Assembly: GCA_913020115.1 (NCBI GenBank)
Contig: CAJWBQ010000019.1
Coordinates: forward strand, 27,803-91,802
From: an uncultured Cellvibrionales bacterium
GTDB taxonomy: Bacteria; Pseudomonadota; Gammaproteobacteria; Pseudomonadales; Cellvibrionaceae
Direction: 5' to 3'
Length of the DNA stretch: 64,000 nt
The translations under genes and the position numbers were made by a program. This document shows, piece after piece, positions 26,603-34,475 of the stretch. The notes under the pieces were generated by a model that had not been told where the DNA came from, made no database searches, and saw only the letters and a program-made list of their open reading frames with translations. How positions within the stretch are numbered: position 1 is the first letter of the stretch; the number at the start of each line of letters is the position of its first letter.

Positions 26603-27709
26603 ATGTATAGACTAATACTTGCATTCTATATTCTTCTCGCAACATCAGTGGCACAAGGTCACCACTCACGAGCTGGGTACAATCTTGACAAAGTTGTTAC
26701 CGTCAAGGGTACAGTCACTAAGGTGCTGTGGCGAAATCCACATCCGTACTATCGGATCGAGTCAGTTAATGCCCAAGGGGTTACCGAAACCTGGCAGTTT
26801 GAAGGTTTTGCCGTCTCGGCCTATGTCAAGGTTGGGTGGCTAAAGGATACCGTAAAGGTAGGCGACACCGTCACTATGATCGGCTCACCCAACAAGAAAA
26901 ATGGCCAACGAAAGGCAGGTAAACAGTCAGGTTTATTGAGCAGAATTATCCAAGAAAGCGGCAAAATATTGGATGCTAACCCACCCGAAAATGCGCCGAA
27001 ATCTGTTGCCCAAGAATCAGACGAGGAAGAACAGCGAGAGAGTGAATACAGCGACAAAATCATGGAAACCAAAGGTACTCATGATTTTTCCGGTAATTGG
27101 CATTTCTTTGTCAATAACGAAGAAGGTCAAACTGGCGGTTTTGAGCCCCCTAGATCTTGGCCTCTAAGTCCCACGGGGCAAAAGCAAGTAGACAACTTCG
27201 AACTCAAAAATGACCCGTTTTACCAGTGCATTAACTTCGGCCACCCACGACTTGTAGAATGGGTTTGGGCTCGCCGCTGGACTCGTCTAGACGATCGTAT
27301 AGAAATTGAAACCGAGATGTCAGCGCCAAACCAAAAACGAACTATTTGGTTAGATGGCCGCAAAAAGCCGGCAAATTTTGTAGCGAGTGATATTGGGTTT
27401 TCTACAGGAAGTTTCGACGAGAATGGAACCCTAACCGTAGTGACAACAGGCTATAGCGCCACACCTTGGGGAACAATTATTGGCCTCGATTCCAGCGATC
27501 AAAAACGCGTGGTCGCGAAATACAACCTAAGTAACGGTAGCCCAAAAACCGGCTACACTCGCATGGTTTTCGAAATGACAATTGAGGATCCAGTATATCT
27601 GGACAAACCAGTCAAGCGCTGGGGAGCATACGACCTTGCACCTGAGCATGAATATGTTCCATTTAGCTGTGATGCAGAAGCGTCCAGTGCGCACTTGGAA
27701 TACGAATAG
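26603..27709 (+). CDS. DUF6152-family exported protein, copy 2
   Basis: A 368-residue paralogue of the gene at 16657. The signal peptide ends SVAQG and is followed by HHSRAGY, again predicting a His-His-Ser mature start. Domain 1 has VKGTVTKVLWRNPHPYYRIE, GWLKDTVKVGD and QSGLLSRI. An acidic linker at about 135-155 leads to domain 2, which starts DFSGNWHF, contains WTRLDDR and TIWLDGR, and ends CDAEASSAHLEYE. AGGAA precedes the ATG. It lies 82 bp after the exported dioxygenase and 144 bp before copy 3, separated from the latter by a hairpin. Co-expression with the dioxygenase suggests a shared substrate or cofactor, but no activity is known. Confidence 0.85.
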   Translation: MYRLILAFYILLATSVAQGHHSRAGYNLDKVVTVKGTVTKVLWRNPHPYYRIESVNAQGVTETWQFEGFAVSAYVKVGWLKDTVKVGDTVTMIGSPNKKNGQRKAGKQSGLLSRIIQESGKILDANPPENAPKSVAQESDEEEQRESEYSDKIMETKGTHDFSGNWHFFVNNEEGQTGGFEPPRSWPLSPTGQKQVDNFELKNDPFYQCINFGHPRLVEWVWARRWTRLDDRIEIETEMSAPNQKRTIWLDGRKKPANFVASDIGFSTGSFDENGTLTVVTTGYSATPWGTIIGLDSSDQKRVVAKYNLSNGSPKTGYTRMVFEMTIEDPVYLDKPVKRWGAYDLAPEHEYVPFSCDAEASSAHLEYE

Positions 27710-27731
27710 AAGTTCTACCAACAATAAAATC

Positions 27732-27760
27732 TCGGGCAAGGCCATATTGGTCTTGCCCGA
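27732..27760. repeat. Intergenic hairpin without T-tract
   Basis: TCGGGCAAG (27732-27740) pairs perfectly with CTTGCCCGA (27752-27760), with an inner CCA/TGG pairing as well. No T-run follows on either strand. It lies between DUF6152 copies 2 and 3 and may stabilise or partly terminate the upstream message. Confidence 0.65.
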
Positions 27761-27853
27761 ACTGAAATAGGTCCGATCATACAGTCCCTGCCAGCCACAC
27801 GGGTATGATTCCTAGGCCTAATCAGTAAGATAATTGATTAAGCGAGGCTCAAG

Positions 27854-28963
27854 ATGTCTAAACCGACACTGCTATTACTATTTTTTTTCATGTTTGCAAC
27901 GGTTGTACAAGCCCATCACTCCCGTACCGCATTTGATCTCAACAATGAGATTAGTGTTCAGGGCACGGTCATAAAAGTACGATGGAGAAATCCTCATGTA
28001 CGTTATGTTCTGGAAGTTATCAATAAGGAAGGCATAACAGAGACGTGGGCCTTTGACGGCCATTCGATCACTGGCCTACAACAAATGGGGTGGTCTAAAG
28101 ACACCGTTAAAGTAGGTGATGAGATTACTCTGAAAGCTTTTCCAAATAACAAAAATTCTAGCCGAGGCCCCGATATGCAATCGGGCCTATACAGCCGGGT
28201 AATTTTATCTAATGGAACAATGGTTCCTCCTCTCGAAGGCGCTGAGGCACCCAAGGCAGAGCCACAATCGCTAACAGAAGAAGAAGGTAAAACAAAGGAA
28301 AAGAAGAATGTTTTTGGCGAGTATGACGTTCCGAGTTCCAAAGATTTTAGTGGCACCTGGGAATACTATTTAACCTTGGATGAAGTACTTATCCTCGGCA
28401 AAGGAATCACCCACCCCTGGCCGCTATCAGATGAAGGAAAGAGAAATTACGCAAAGTATGACGCCAGTGACGACCCTGCATTTTCTTGTAAAGAGTACGG
28501 TTCACCGCAGATAATTTTCGATCTTTACGGCCGAAACTGGACTCGATTCGATAACCGTTTTGAAATTCAGACCGAAGGCAAAGATACTGAGCACCGCACC
28601 ATTTGGCTTGACGGGCGAACGAAACCGAAAGACTACACGCCAAACCCCGTTGGCTTCTCAACAGGTAAATTTGATGAATACGGCACTCTCGTTGTGACAA
28701 CTAGTGGCTTTCCAGCTACTCGCTGGGGAATCGATTACGGACTGGATTCCAGTAACCAAAAACGTTTAACTGAGCGCTATACACTCACAAATGGCCGAAA
28801 GCTAGGGGGCACAAGAATGTTTGTTGAAGTGCTTGTTGAAGACCCTGTCTACCTAGAAAAACCTTTTTCAATCCACGGAGTTTTTAACCTCACCGAAAAG
28901 AGGGAGTTTCCAGCTGCCAACTGTGACCCTGAAACCGCAAGCGCTCACTTGGAATATGAATAG
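27854..28963 (+). CDS. DUF6152-family exported protein, copy 3
   Basis: A 369-residue paralogue with the signal peptide ending TVVQA and a predicted mature start HHSRTAF. Domain 1 carries VQGTVIKVRWRNPHVRYVLE, GWSKDTVKVGD and QSGLYSRV. Domain 2 starts DFSGTWEY, contains WTRFDNR and TIWLDGR, and ends CDPETASAHLEYE. It resembles copy 1 (HVRYV) more than copy 2 in the NPH region. GAGG at 27844-27847 is the ribosome-binding site. It is followed after six bases by the DOPA-dioxygenase-family gene and is almost certainly co-translated with it. The function is unknown. Confidence 0.85.
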   Translation: MSKPTLLLLFFFMFATVVQAHHSRTAFDLNNEISVQGTVIKVRWRNPHVRYVLEVINKEGITETWAFDGHSITGLQQMGWSKDTVKVGDEITLKAFPNNKNSSRGPDMQSGLYSRVILSNGTMVPPLEGAEAPKAEPQSLTEEEGKTKEKKNVFGEYDVPSSKDFSGTWEYYLTLDEVLILGKGITHPWPLSDEGKRNYAKYDASDDPAFSCKEYGSPQIIFDLYGRNWTRFDNRFEIQTEGKDTEHRTIWLDGRTKPKDYTPNPVGFSTGKFDEYGTLVVTTSGFPATRWGIDYGLDSSNQKRLTERYTLTNGRKLGGTRMFVEVLVEDPVYLEKPFSIHGVFNLTEKREFPAANCDPETASAHLEYE

Positions 28964-28969
28964 CCACTT

Positions 28970-29317
28970 ATGACCATTCGCCCAAGCAATCGTTATACGA
29001 ACTATCATGCTCACCTCTATTTCGACAAAGATAGTGTTGAGCGTGCTAGCTTCATAGGGCAGGAAGCTAAGCGTTTATTTTCAATAAATTTAGGCAGGGT
29101 CCATCGAAAACTCCTTGGGCCTCACCCAAATTGGAGCTGCCAATTAGCATTCAATTGCCATCAGTTCAACGAACTAATTCCTTGGTTGGAAACCCACCGT
29201 GGAGGCCTATCGATACTTGTTCATGGCTTGACAGGAGAAGACTTGGCCGACCACACTAAACACGCAACTTGGCTGGGAGAAGAGTTGAATTTAAAGCTTG
29301 AATATTTTAGTTATTAG
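28970..29317 (+). CDS. DOPA 4,5-dioxygenase-family protein (small type)
   Basis: A 115-residue protein of the small DOPA dioxygenase family (fungal/cyanobacterial type, COG3805-like), unrelated in fold to YgiD. Conserved histidines are H13 and H15 in NYHAHLYFD, H45 in GRVHRKLLG, H52 in GPHPNWS, H85 in ILVHGLTG and H95/H98 in ADHTKHATWLG. The family opens catechol rings such as DOPA or caffeate at an extradiol position. No signal peptide is present, so it should act in the cytoplasm. It starts six bases after DUF6152 copy 3 and ends the plus-strand run that begins at 21612. Confidence 0.88.
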   Translation: MTIRPSNRYTNYHAHLYFDKDSVERASFIGQEAKRLFSINLGRVHRKLLGPHPNWSCQLAFNCHQFNELIPWLETHRGGLSILVHGLTGEDLADHTKHATWLGEELNLKLEYFSY

Positions 29318-29378
29318 ATGCGACAAATTGAATCATCAGCATCTATATTTTTTACATTACAAAGGAAATATAGTAGCG

Positions 29379-30152
29379 TTATTCTGAAGAAAGCATTTCT
29401 TTCAATGACTCAACAATCTCTAACGACGACCGCTTTAGAAGCTCCAAATATTCCGCGGCTATAGTGTCGTTAAAACAGCTAGAAAATATCGAAAGCCCTA
29501 TCACGCCAATCACTTCCTTATTGTATTTTATAGGCAAAGCCATATGGGTAGATTCCCCTCGTTTACCGATACGTAATCCGTAACCACGCAATCGAACTTC
29601 AGATATAAAGTTTTTAATCTTAAGTTCGTCTTGAAGAATTAAATCTTCTTGCAACTCATCATTACGCAGAGCCTCTAAGATTTCGTCACGCTGCTCCTTT
29701 TCACAAAAGCTTAGAAAGGCCTGACCCATTGCACTTTTGAAGAGTTTGAAACGTTTATTAACTGTGGATCCTTGTAGTACAAACTCAGAATAAGGACGAG
29801 TAGAATATTGAACAACTATAGCGTTGTAATCAAATATCCCTATCGCTACTGGCCATTTAACGTCGCGTGTGATTTTCCTTGCCACCGGCACACTTGCTTG
29901 CATTAACCATGCTTCATTGCCGTAACCAGAAGACAAAGACAATACCTTTTCGGTAAGCATGTAAACGCTCCGATCTATATCTTTTGTAACAAATCCACAA
30001 TTCATTAATGTTGCAAGAATACGGTGCACCGTAGGTTTAGGAAGACCGGTCATGCGATAAAGATCGCTGATAGTTGAGAGGCGATGCTGGTTCATCGAGC
30101 TGATGATCGAAAGCGCTCTAGCGATGGGTTCTATAACATCTGAAGAAGACAT
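29379..30152 (-). CDS. IclR-family transcriptional regulator
   Basis: A 257-residue IclR-type regulator. The N-terminal winged helix-turn-helix (about 6-70) includes LSTISDLYRMTGLPKPTVHRI, with PTVHRILATL as the recognition helix. The C-terminal effector domain (about 80-257) includes YSTRPYSEFVLQGSTVNKRF and MGQAFLSF. Parts of it resemble MhpR-like members that respond to aromatic acids. ATG at 30152 gives the family-typical start MSSSDVIEPI; the frame is open to 30194. It is divergent from DUF6152 copy 4 and lies near the ring-cleavage operon, so it probably regulates one or both. The effector is unknown. Confidence 0.9.
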   Translation of the reverse strand: MSSSDVIEPIARALSIISSMNQHRLSTISDLYRMTGLPKPTVHRILATLMNCGFVTKDIDRSVYMLTEKVLSLSSGYGNEAWLMQASVPVARKITRDVKWPVAIGIFDYNAIVVQYSTRPYSEFVLQGSTVNKRFKLFKSAMGQAFLSFCEKEQRDEILEALRNDELQEDLILQDELKIKNFISEVRLRGYGLRIGKRGESTHMALPIKYNKEVIGVIGLSIFSSCFNDTIAAEYLELLKRSSLEIVESLKEMLSSE

Positions 30153-30473
30153 AAATACAAGCCACTTAATTGAAAAAATTAGTTTGATTAACAACTATTT
30201 TACTTAGATTATTATATTAAAAATCGAACACTTTTGGAACGCTTAAAGCGATAATACCGGTCTAAATAGTGCACTTTAATCGCATGGATATCAGGTTCCT
30301 TATAGCCTTATTATTCCGCAAGACGAAACCCACAGGTTCAAGAGGTTTTATGGCAATATTGTCTGTGTTTAAATGACACGCAGTCATAATAATATACACC
30401 GCCACAGAAATTATGGGACTCTACCTGAGTTCACGTTAACACTATCCATCATTAATTTGCCGGAGAAAAACGC
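30153..30473. other. 321-bp divergent regulatory region
   Basis: This region separates the IclR gene (minus) from DUF6152 copy 4 (plus). It holds an 8-bp palindrome AGTGCACT at 30268-30275, a possible IclR-type site. It also contains CACGTTAACAC near 30433. I see no gene in it. Confidence 0.4.
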
Positions 30474-31703
30474 ATGCGAATCGCGATACACACACTGCTG
30501 AGTTTATACCTGCTATTAGTCACACTTACGGTGCAAGCTCATCACTCAGCTGTTGTCTTCAATTTTAAAGAAAGTATAAGTGTCACGGGAAAGGTGACCC
30601 GCCTACTCTGGAGGAGCCCTCACGTTGCAATCAATCTTGAGGTGCTTAACGAAAAAGGGGAAGTAGAGCTGTGGAAACTCGAGTCCTATTCCATTCATGC
30701 ATTAGTCGCCCGCGGGTGGAAAAAGTCGGATGTTAAAAAAGGCGAGATTATCACCGCGCAAATTAATCCGCTCAAGAGCGGAAAACCTGGAGGCGTATTG
30801 CAGTGGGTGACTCTGGCAGACGATCGAGTTCTGCCCATACATAAAGATTCTCCGCAAGGTAATAAAGCCGTTAAAGTTCAAGTGAATTCCGACAAGCCCA
30901 TCTACCGTAGTACTGAGTCAGCTGTCGATATGGCGATACGCCGCAGTGCAGAACTCAAGCGCGAAAAAAAGTGGCGGCCGGAACTTCCACTCGTCAATAA
31001 GGTAGGGGGACCAGGTGCGCTCGACCCAGACAACCTAAAGAAAAGTCGCCCCGCCCCACCTTTCGACATGACAGGCGTGTGGGAATATCGCGCCGAGGAG
31101 GAACGAGCTAAAGAATTTGGGGCAAATTCCTGGGATTTTTACCCTATTCCAAAACTGACGCCAAAAGCCCAAGCCGTTTATGATGAATACAAAAACGCGA
31201 CCGCTCAAGGCAAGCGAGTCATGGACCCACACGCTCAGTGCTACCCTCCTGGACAGCCAGCTTTGATGACACGATACGGTGCATTTATGGCGATTCAAGA
31301 ACCGACCGCGGTCTATATAGTGCATCGTTTTAACAACAGCTTCCGGACAATTCATACAGACGGCCGAGGTCATGTGGATGAAGATGTACGTCAGGAAACT
31401 TACAATGGCGATGCTATTGGTCGCTGGGAGAACAATTCACTCGAAGTAGATCTTGTCGGCTTTGGCTCTCCAGAGCACTGGATTATGGACGGCATTCAGA
31501 TCGGTGAAAAATTCCATATGACTGAGCATATTGAAATGCTAAATCAGGGCAACACACTGATGATTGAGATGACCTTCGTTGACCCAGAAAACTGGATTGG
31601 AGAATGGAAGCATACTAAATTCTATGATCGTCTACTCAATATGGACATCGAGGAAGCCTCCTGTATCTCTGCACTAGACAATACCGCTCTACCAGAAATG
31701 TAA
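30474..31703 (+). CDS. DUF6152-family exported protein, divergent copy 4
   Basis: A 409-residue protein sharing only the N-terminal domain with the other three. The signal peptide ends TVQA and is followed by HHSAVVF. Domain 1 has VTGKVTRLLWRSPHVAINLE, GWKKSDVKKGE and a Gly-rich GVLQWVTL. A middle linker (about 125-200) leads to a different C-terminal domain with DPHAQCYPPGQPALMTRYG, RTIHTDGRGH, AIGRWENNSLEVDLVGF and a late Cys. This second domain recurs in many uncharacterised secreted proteins of sphingomonads and marine gammaproteobacteria. GGAG at 30462-30465 precedes the ATG. It is monocistronic, ending in a strong hairpin. The function is unknown. Confidence 0.83.
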   Translation: MRIAIHTLLSLYLLLVTLTVQAHHSAVVFNFKESISVTGKVTRLLWRSPHVAINLEVLNEKGEVELWKLESYSIHALVARGWKKSDVKKGEIITAQINPLKSGKPGGVLQWVTLADDRVLPIHKDSPQGNKAVKVQVNSDKPIYRSTESAVDMAIRRSAELKREKKWRPELPLVNKVGGPGALDPDNLKKSRPAPPFDMTGVWEYRAEEERAKEFGANSWDFYPIPKLTPKAQAVYDEYKNATAQGKRVMDPHAQCYPPGQPALMTRYGAFMAIQEPTAVYIVHRFNNSFRTIHTDGRGHVDEDVRQETYNGDAIGRWENNSLEVDLVGFGSPEHWIMDGIQIGEKFHMTEHIEMLNQGNTLMIEMTFVDPENWIGEWKHTKFYDRLLNMDIEEASCISALDNTALPEM

Positions 31704-31709
31704 TAACAC

Positions 31710-31746
31710 ACAGGGCTGCCTAAATTTTCTATGGCGGCAGCCCTGT
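31710..31746 (+). terminator. Long-stem hairpin after DUF6152 copy 4
   Basis: ACAGGGCTGCC (31710-31720) pairs perfectly with GGCAGCCCTGT (31736-31746) across a 15-nt loop; flanking CACAC/GTGTG could extend it. A T-tract is absent, so intrinsic termination is uncertain. Confidence 0.5.
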
Positions 31747-31983
31747 CAGTGTGCACCAGCCACTATCAGTTTATTTTCATTATAGACGTCCTGAATATCA
31801 AAAGTTCACTGAGCTCACCTCCCACTCAGCTATACGCCTCCTCCTAAAAATGGATTTTTGCTGAGTAAGGCATAAATATCTACGTTTCACTAAGCGGAAC
31901 GGCCATCCTATTATCTTGTACCAGAGCGCTGTTTGGTGGAACATTTCGTCTCCCTACCAATACATCTCAGACAAGAGGCTCTC

Positions 31984-32988
31984 GTGAAACTGGCAAGTAT
32001 TAGCTACAAAGGAACAGATTGCATTGCTGTGGCAATCGACGATACGAATGTGATCGACATCAGAGATGCTATGATTGCGGCGTTTGGGAACGACACTGAA
32101 ATACCGGTAGATATGAATCACCTACTGCTGCAGGGCGACGCTGGCATGGCAAAGCTGTCTTCAGCGCTTGATTCAGCACGGTCTAATCCAGAAACCGTTA
32201 CCTTCATTCCTATTTCAGATGTCAGCTGGCGCGCGCCCGTTCGCAAACCTGGAAAGATCTGCGGCGTGGCGATGAATAACTCCGCCAGTAATGGTCGAAA
32301 GATTAGCGCTCCCGATCACCCAGCGTTCTTTCTCAAGCCTGCTTCTTGCCTCATTGGCCATGCAGAGGCGATCACCATAAGAAGCTACTATGGTAGCGTA
32401 CACCCAGAACCTGAATTGGCCGTTATCATTGGCACGACAATGCGCGATGTTGACGCCGAAAATGCTATGGATTACATCGCAGGCTATAGCGTGATGAATG
32501 ACATAACCGGCAACGGTATGCGCGCTGAAGACCTTTTCCAATACTGGGCAATTTATGCCCAGGAAGACGACCCAGATAAGACCCGCCGCGTAGAACAACA
32601 CCTTTCATACGCGGGGCGTTATAAAGGCACGGATACGTTTGGTGTTCTCGGCCCCTGGCTTGTCACCAAAGATGAAATCAGCGACCCCGATAATTTGGCC
32701 GTCGAGTGCAAGGTTGCCGGCGAAATTATCGCCGAAGATAGTACTCGCTATTACAATTATAGAGTCGCTGAGTTAATCAGTTTTATTAGTCAGTTTCATA
32801 CTTTACACCCCGGCGATATTATCTCCTGCGGCACAGCCTTTAAAGCTTCGGCCAATCGTAAATCTATTCATAATGCCAATTTTCAGCAGGTTTCGGGGCC
32901 GGTTTCGGTTACCATTGAAGGCCTAGGCACACAGGAAAATCCAGTTGTCGTTGAAAACAGGACTATAGGAAAATGGCGATTGAGTTAG
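31984..32988 (+). CDS. Fumarylacetoacetate hydrolase-family enzyme
   Basis: A 334-residue FAH-superfamily protein. The metal-binding carboxylates are in HPEPELAVIIG (two Glu) and MNDITGNGM (Asp), and the C-terminal FKASANRKSI region closes the site. The superfamily includes C-C bond hydrolases of ring-fission products, MhpD-type hydratases and decarboxylases. GTG at 31984 is preferred since AAGAGG at 31973-31978 precedes it and VKLASISYKG is the standard family start; the frame is open from 31933. Its end overlaps the SnoaL-like gene by 16 bases. In this operon it likely processes the product of the MhpB-like dioxygenase. Confidence 0.9.
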   Translation: MKLASISYKGTDCIAVAIDDTNVIDIRDAMIAAFGNDTEIPVDMNHLLLQGDAGMAKLSSALDSARSNPETVTFIPISDVSWRAPVRKPGKICGVAMNNSASNGRKISAPDHPAFFLKPASCLIGHAEAITIRSYYGSVHPEPELAVIIGTTMRDVDAENAMDYIAGYSVMNDITGNGMRAEDLFQYWAIYAQEDDPDKTRRVEQHLSYAGRYKGTDTFGVLGPWLVTKDEISDPDNLAVECKVAGEIIAEDSTRYYNYRVAELISFISQFHTLHPGDIISCGTAFKASANRKSIHNANFQQVSGPVSVTIEGLGTQENPVVVENRTIGKWRLS

Positions 32989-33446
32989 ATAGGCTCGCCC
33001 ATCTAGAAGCGATATTGGCGATACAGGATTTAAATACAAATTTTTGTCATTATTTAGATCACGGTGAGATCGACAAACTAATTGCTTTATTTACCGTCGA
33101 CGCGAATTACTCTCATGGCACTCGGCTTAGCATTGGCATCGCACAGATACGTCAGCTTTTTTTCCAGCGCGCAAGCGCTGGAACGCGCACCGCTCGACAT
33201 ATGTACAGTGGTTTAAAAGTCGACTTTGTCGGCCCCACCGTCGCTACAGGCCACAGCGTTTGCATGACTTTCGCAGACAATTCGCGCCCGCCAATTAGCC
33301 CAGCGACACCATTTCTGGTGGCGGATTTTTTCGACGAATATGTTCGTGAATCCGATGGCCGCTGGTTGATAGCGAAGCGCCACATTGAGCGAATTTTTGT
33401 AGATTCAAAAAACAACGGCCCAATAGGGCAACCGGCCAACAGTTAA
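32973..33446 (+). CDS. SnoaL/NTF2-like protein
   Basis: A 157-residue NTF2-fold protein (SnoaL-like group). An N-terminal helix pair (LAHLEAILAIQDLNTNFCHY) is followed by HGEIDKLIALFTVDANYSHG and a curved sheet ending FVADFFDEYVRESDGRWLIAKR-like residues, the standard layout of these cone-shaped barrels. Members include isomerases, hydratases and subunits of ring-hydroxylating systems, and a catalytic residue cannot be assigned. The start codon lies inside the FAH gene (16-base overlap), indicating translational coupling. Confidence 0.85.
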   Translation: MAIELDRLAHLEAILAIQDLNTNFCHYLDHGEIDKLIALFTVDANYSHGTRLSIGIAQIRQLFFQRASAGTRTARHMYSGLKVDFVGPTVATGHSVCMTFADNSRPPISPATPFLVADFFDEYVRESDGRWLIAKRHIERIFVDSKNNGPIGQPANS

Positions 33447-33515
33447 TTTTCAGCTATATTGCATCACAGATAATTGGTGTCCCGGTTATATTGCTACGGC
33501 ATCTAGGAGAAATAC

Positions 33516-34475
33516 ATGAGCACCGCATTGGTTTGCGCATCACACAGTCCACTTTTACATTGCTATAGCAAGGAACCGGAGCGCTGGGAAGATCTACAGA
33601 GGGCGTATAAAAAAACCGCGGCAATAATTCGCGATTTTGATCCCGAGCTCGTTATCGCATTTGGTTCGGACCACTTCAACGGATTTTTTCTAAAAATGAT
33701 GCCCGCTTTTTGCATTGGCACCTCAGCAGAAGCCGCCCATGATATCGGCGGCTATCCGGGCGCACTCAATGTGCCGGAAGGTCTCGCCATCGACGCTGTA
33801 AGGTATTTGCGGGAAAATGATGTCGATCCCGCAATTTCCTACCAAATGACCGTTGATCATGCCTTCTCTCAAACCATTGTAGACATGCTCGGAAGCCTAG
33901 AAAGAATTCCCATTATCCCCGTCTTTATAAATTGTATCACCACACCCTATGTACCGTTTAAACGAAGCCGGTTGATGGGCGAAGCTATGGGGCGCTACGC
34001 CAAAAGCCTCAATAAACGCGTACTCTTCCTTGGGTCTGGAGGCATGTCCCACCACCCCACTCGCTACTATCCAGCCATGGGAGAGGGAGAGCCAAAGGTG
34101 CAGGCTTGGCAGGTGTCTGGCGGCGAAAAACCTGACTCACTTAGCCAAAATGAATGGCTACAGCGCCTAGAAATTATGCATCACGAAGGCGCTGACATGA
34201 TTGCACGAGGGGAACGAACGGCGGCTGATATGCGCTTGAATTCTAAGTCTGATCAAGACTTCTTGGATCAAATCATCACAGGAAAAATTGCATCCTACGA
34301 CAACTACGATCAAGAAAAGCTTGTTGAAGAAGCGGGCATCGGCTCAATGGAACTGCATGCATGGATAGCAGCTACGGCTGCACACAAAGCTGCAGGAGGG
34401 TCCGATCCTGTTGTTGAGATATACACAATAGCGCCAGAAATTGGTATTGCCGCAGGCATTATCCATGGTATTTAG
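33516..34475 (+). CDS. MhpB-like extradiol catechol dioxygenase
   Basis: A 319-residue class III (LigB-type) extradiol dioxygenase, close in pattern to MhpB (2,3-dihydroxyphenylpropionate 1,2-dioxygenase). Shared features are LVCASHSPLL, FGSDHFNGFFLKMMPAFCIG, YQMTVDHAFSQ with the catalytic His, IPVFINCITTP and VLFLGSGGMSHHP with the second catalytic His. It would cleave the ring of a 3-substituted catechol with Fe(II). AGGAG precedes the ATG. Its last 11 bases overlap the BKACE gene. The natural substrate could be a phenylpropanoid or another lignin- or alga-derived catechol; this is inferred from the family. Confidence 0.9.
   Translation: MSTALVCASHSPLLHCYSKEPERWEDLQRAYKKTAAIIRDFDPELVIAFGSDHFNGFFLKMMPAFCIGTSAEAAHDIGGYPGALNVPEGLAIDAVRYLRENDVDPAISYQMTVDHAFSQTIVDMLGSLERIPIIPVFINCITTPYVPFKRSRLMGEAMGRYAKSLNKRVLFLGSGGMSHHPTRYYPAMGEGEPKVQAWQVSGGEKPDSLSQNEWLQRLEIMHHEGADMIARGERTAADMRLNSKSDQDFLDQIITGKIASYDNYDQEKLVEEAGIGSMELHAWIAATAAHKAAGGSDPVVEIYTIAPEIGIAAGIIHGI

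Noticed and set aside
30021..30032. Perfect palindrome ACGGTGCACCGT
   Set aside because: It lies inside the IclR coding sequence and encodes the conserved TVHR of the recognition helix, so it is explained by protein coding.
18596..30445. Repeated CGTTAAC-like words in intergenic regions of the DUF6152 locus
   Set aside because: The word is short, spacing and orientation vary, and chance expectation is several copies per window.
30268..31757. GTGCAC sites (30269, 31751) as MhpR-like operators
   Set aside because: A six-base palindrome is expected about 16 times in 64 kb; only single half-like sites are seen, with no paired arrangement.
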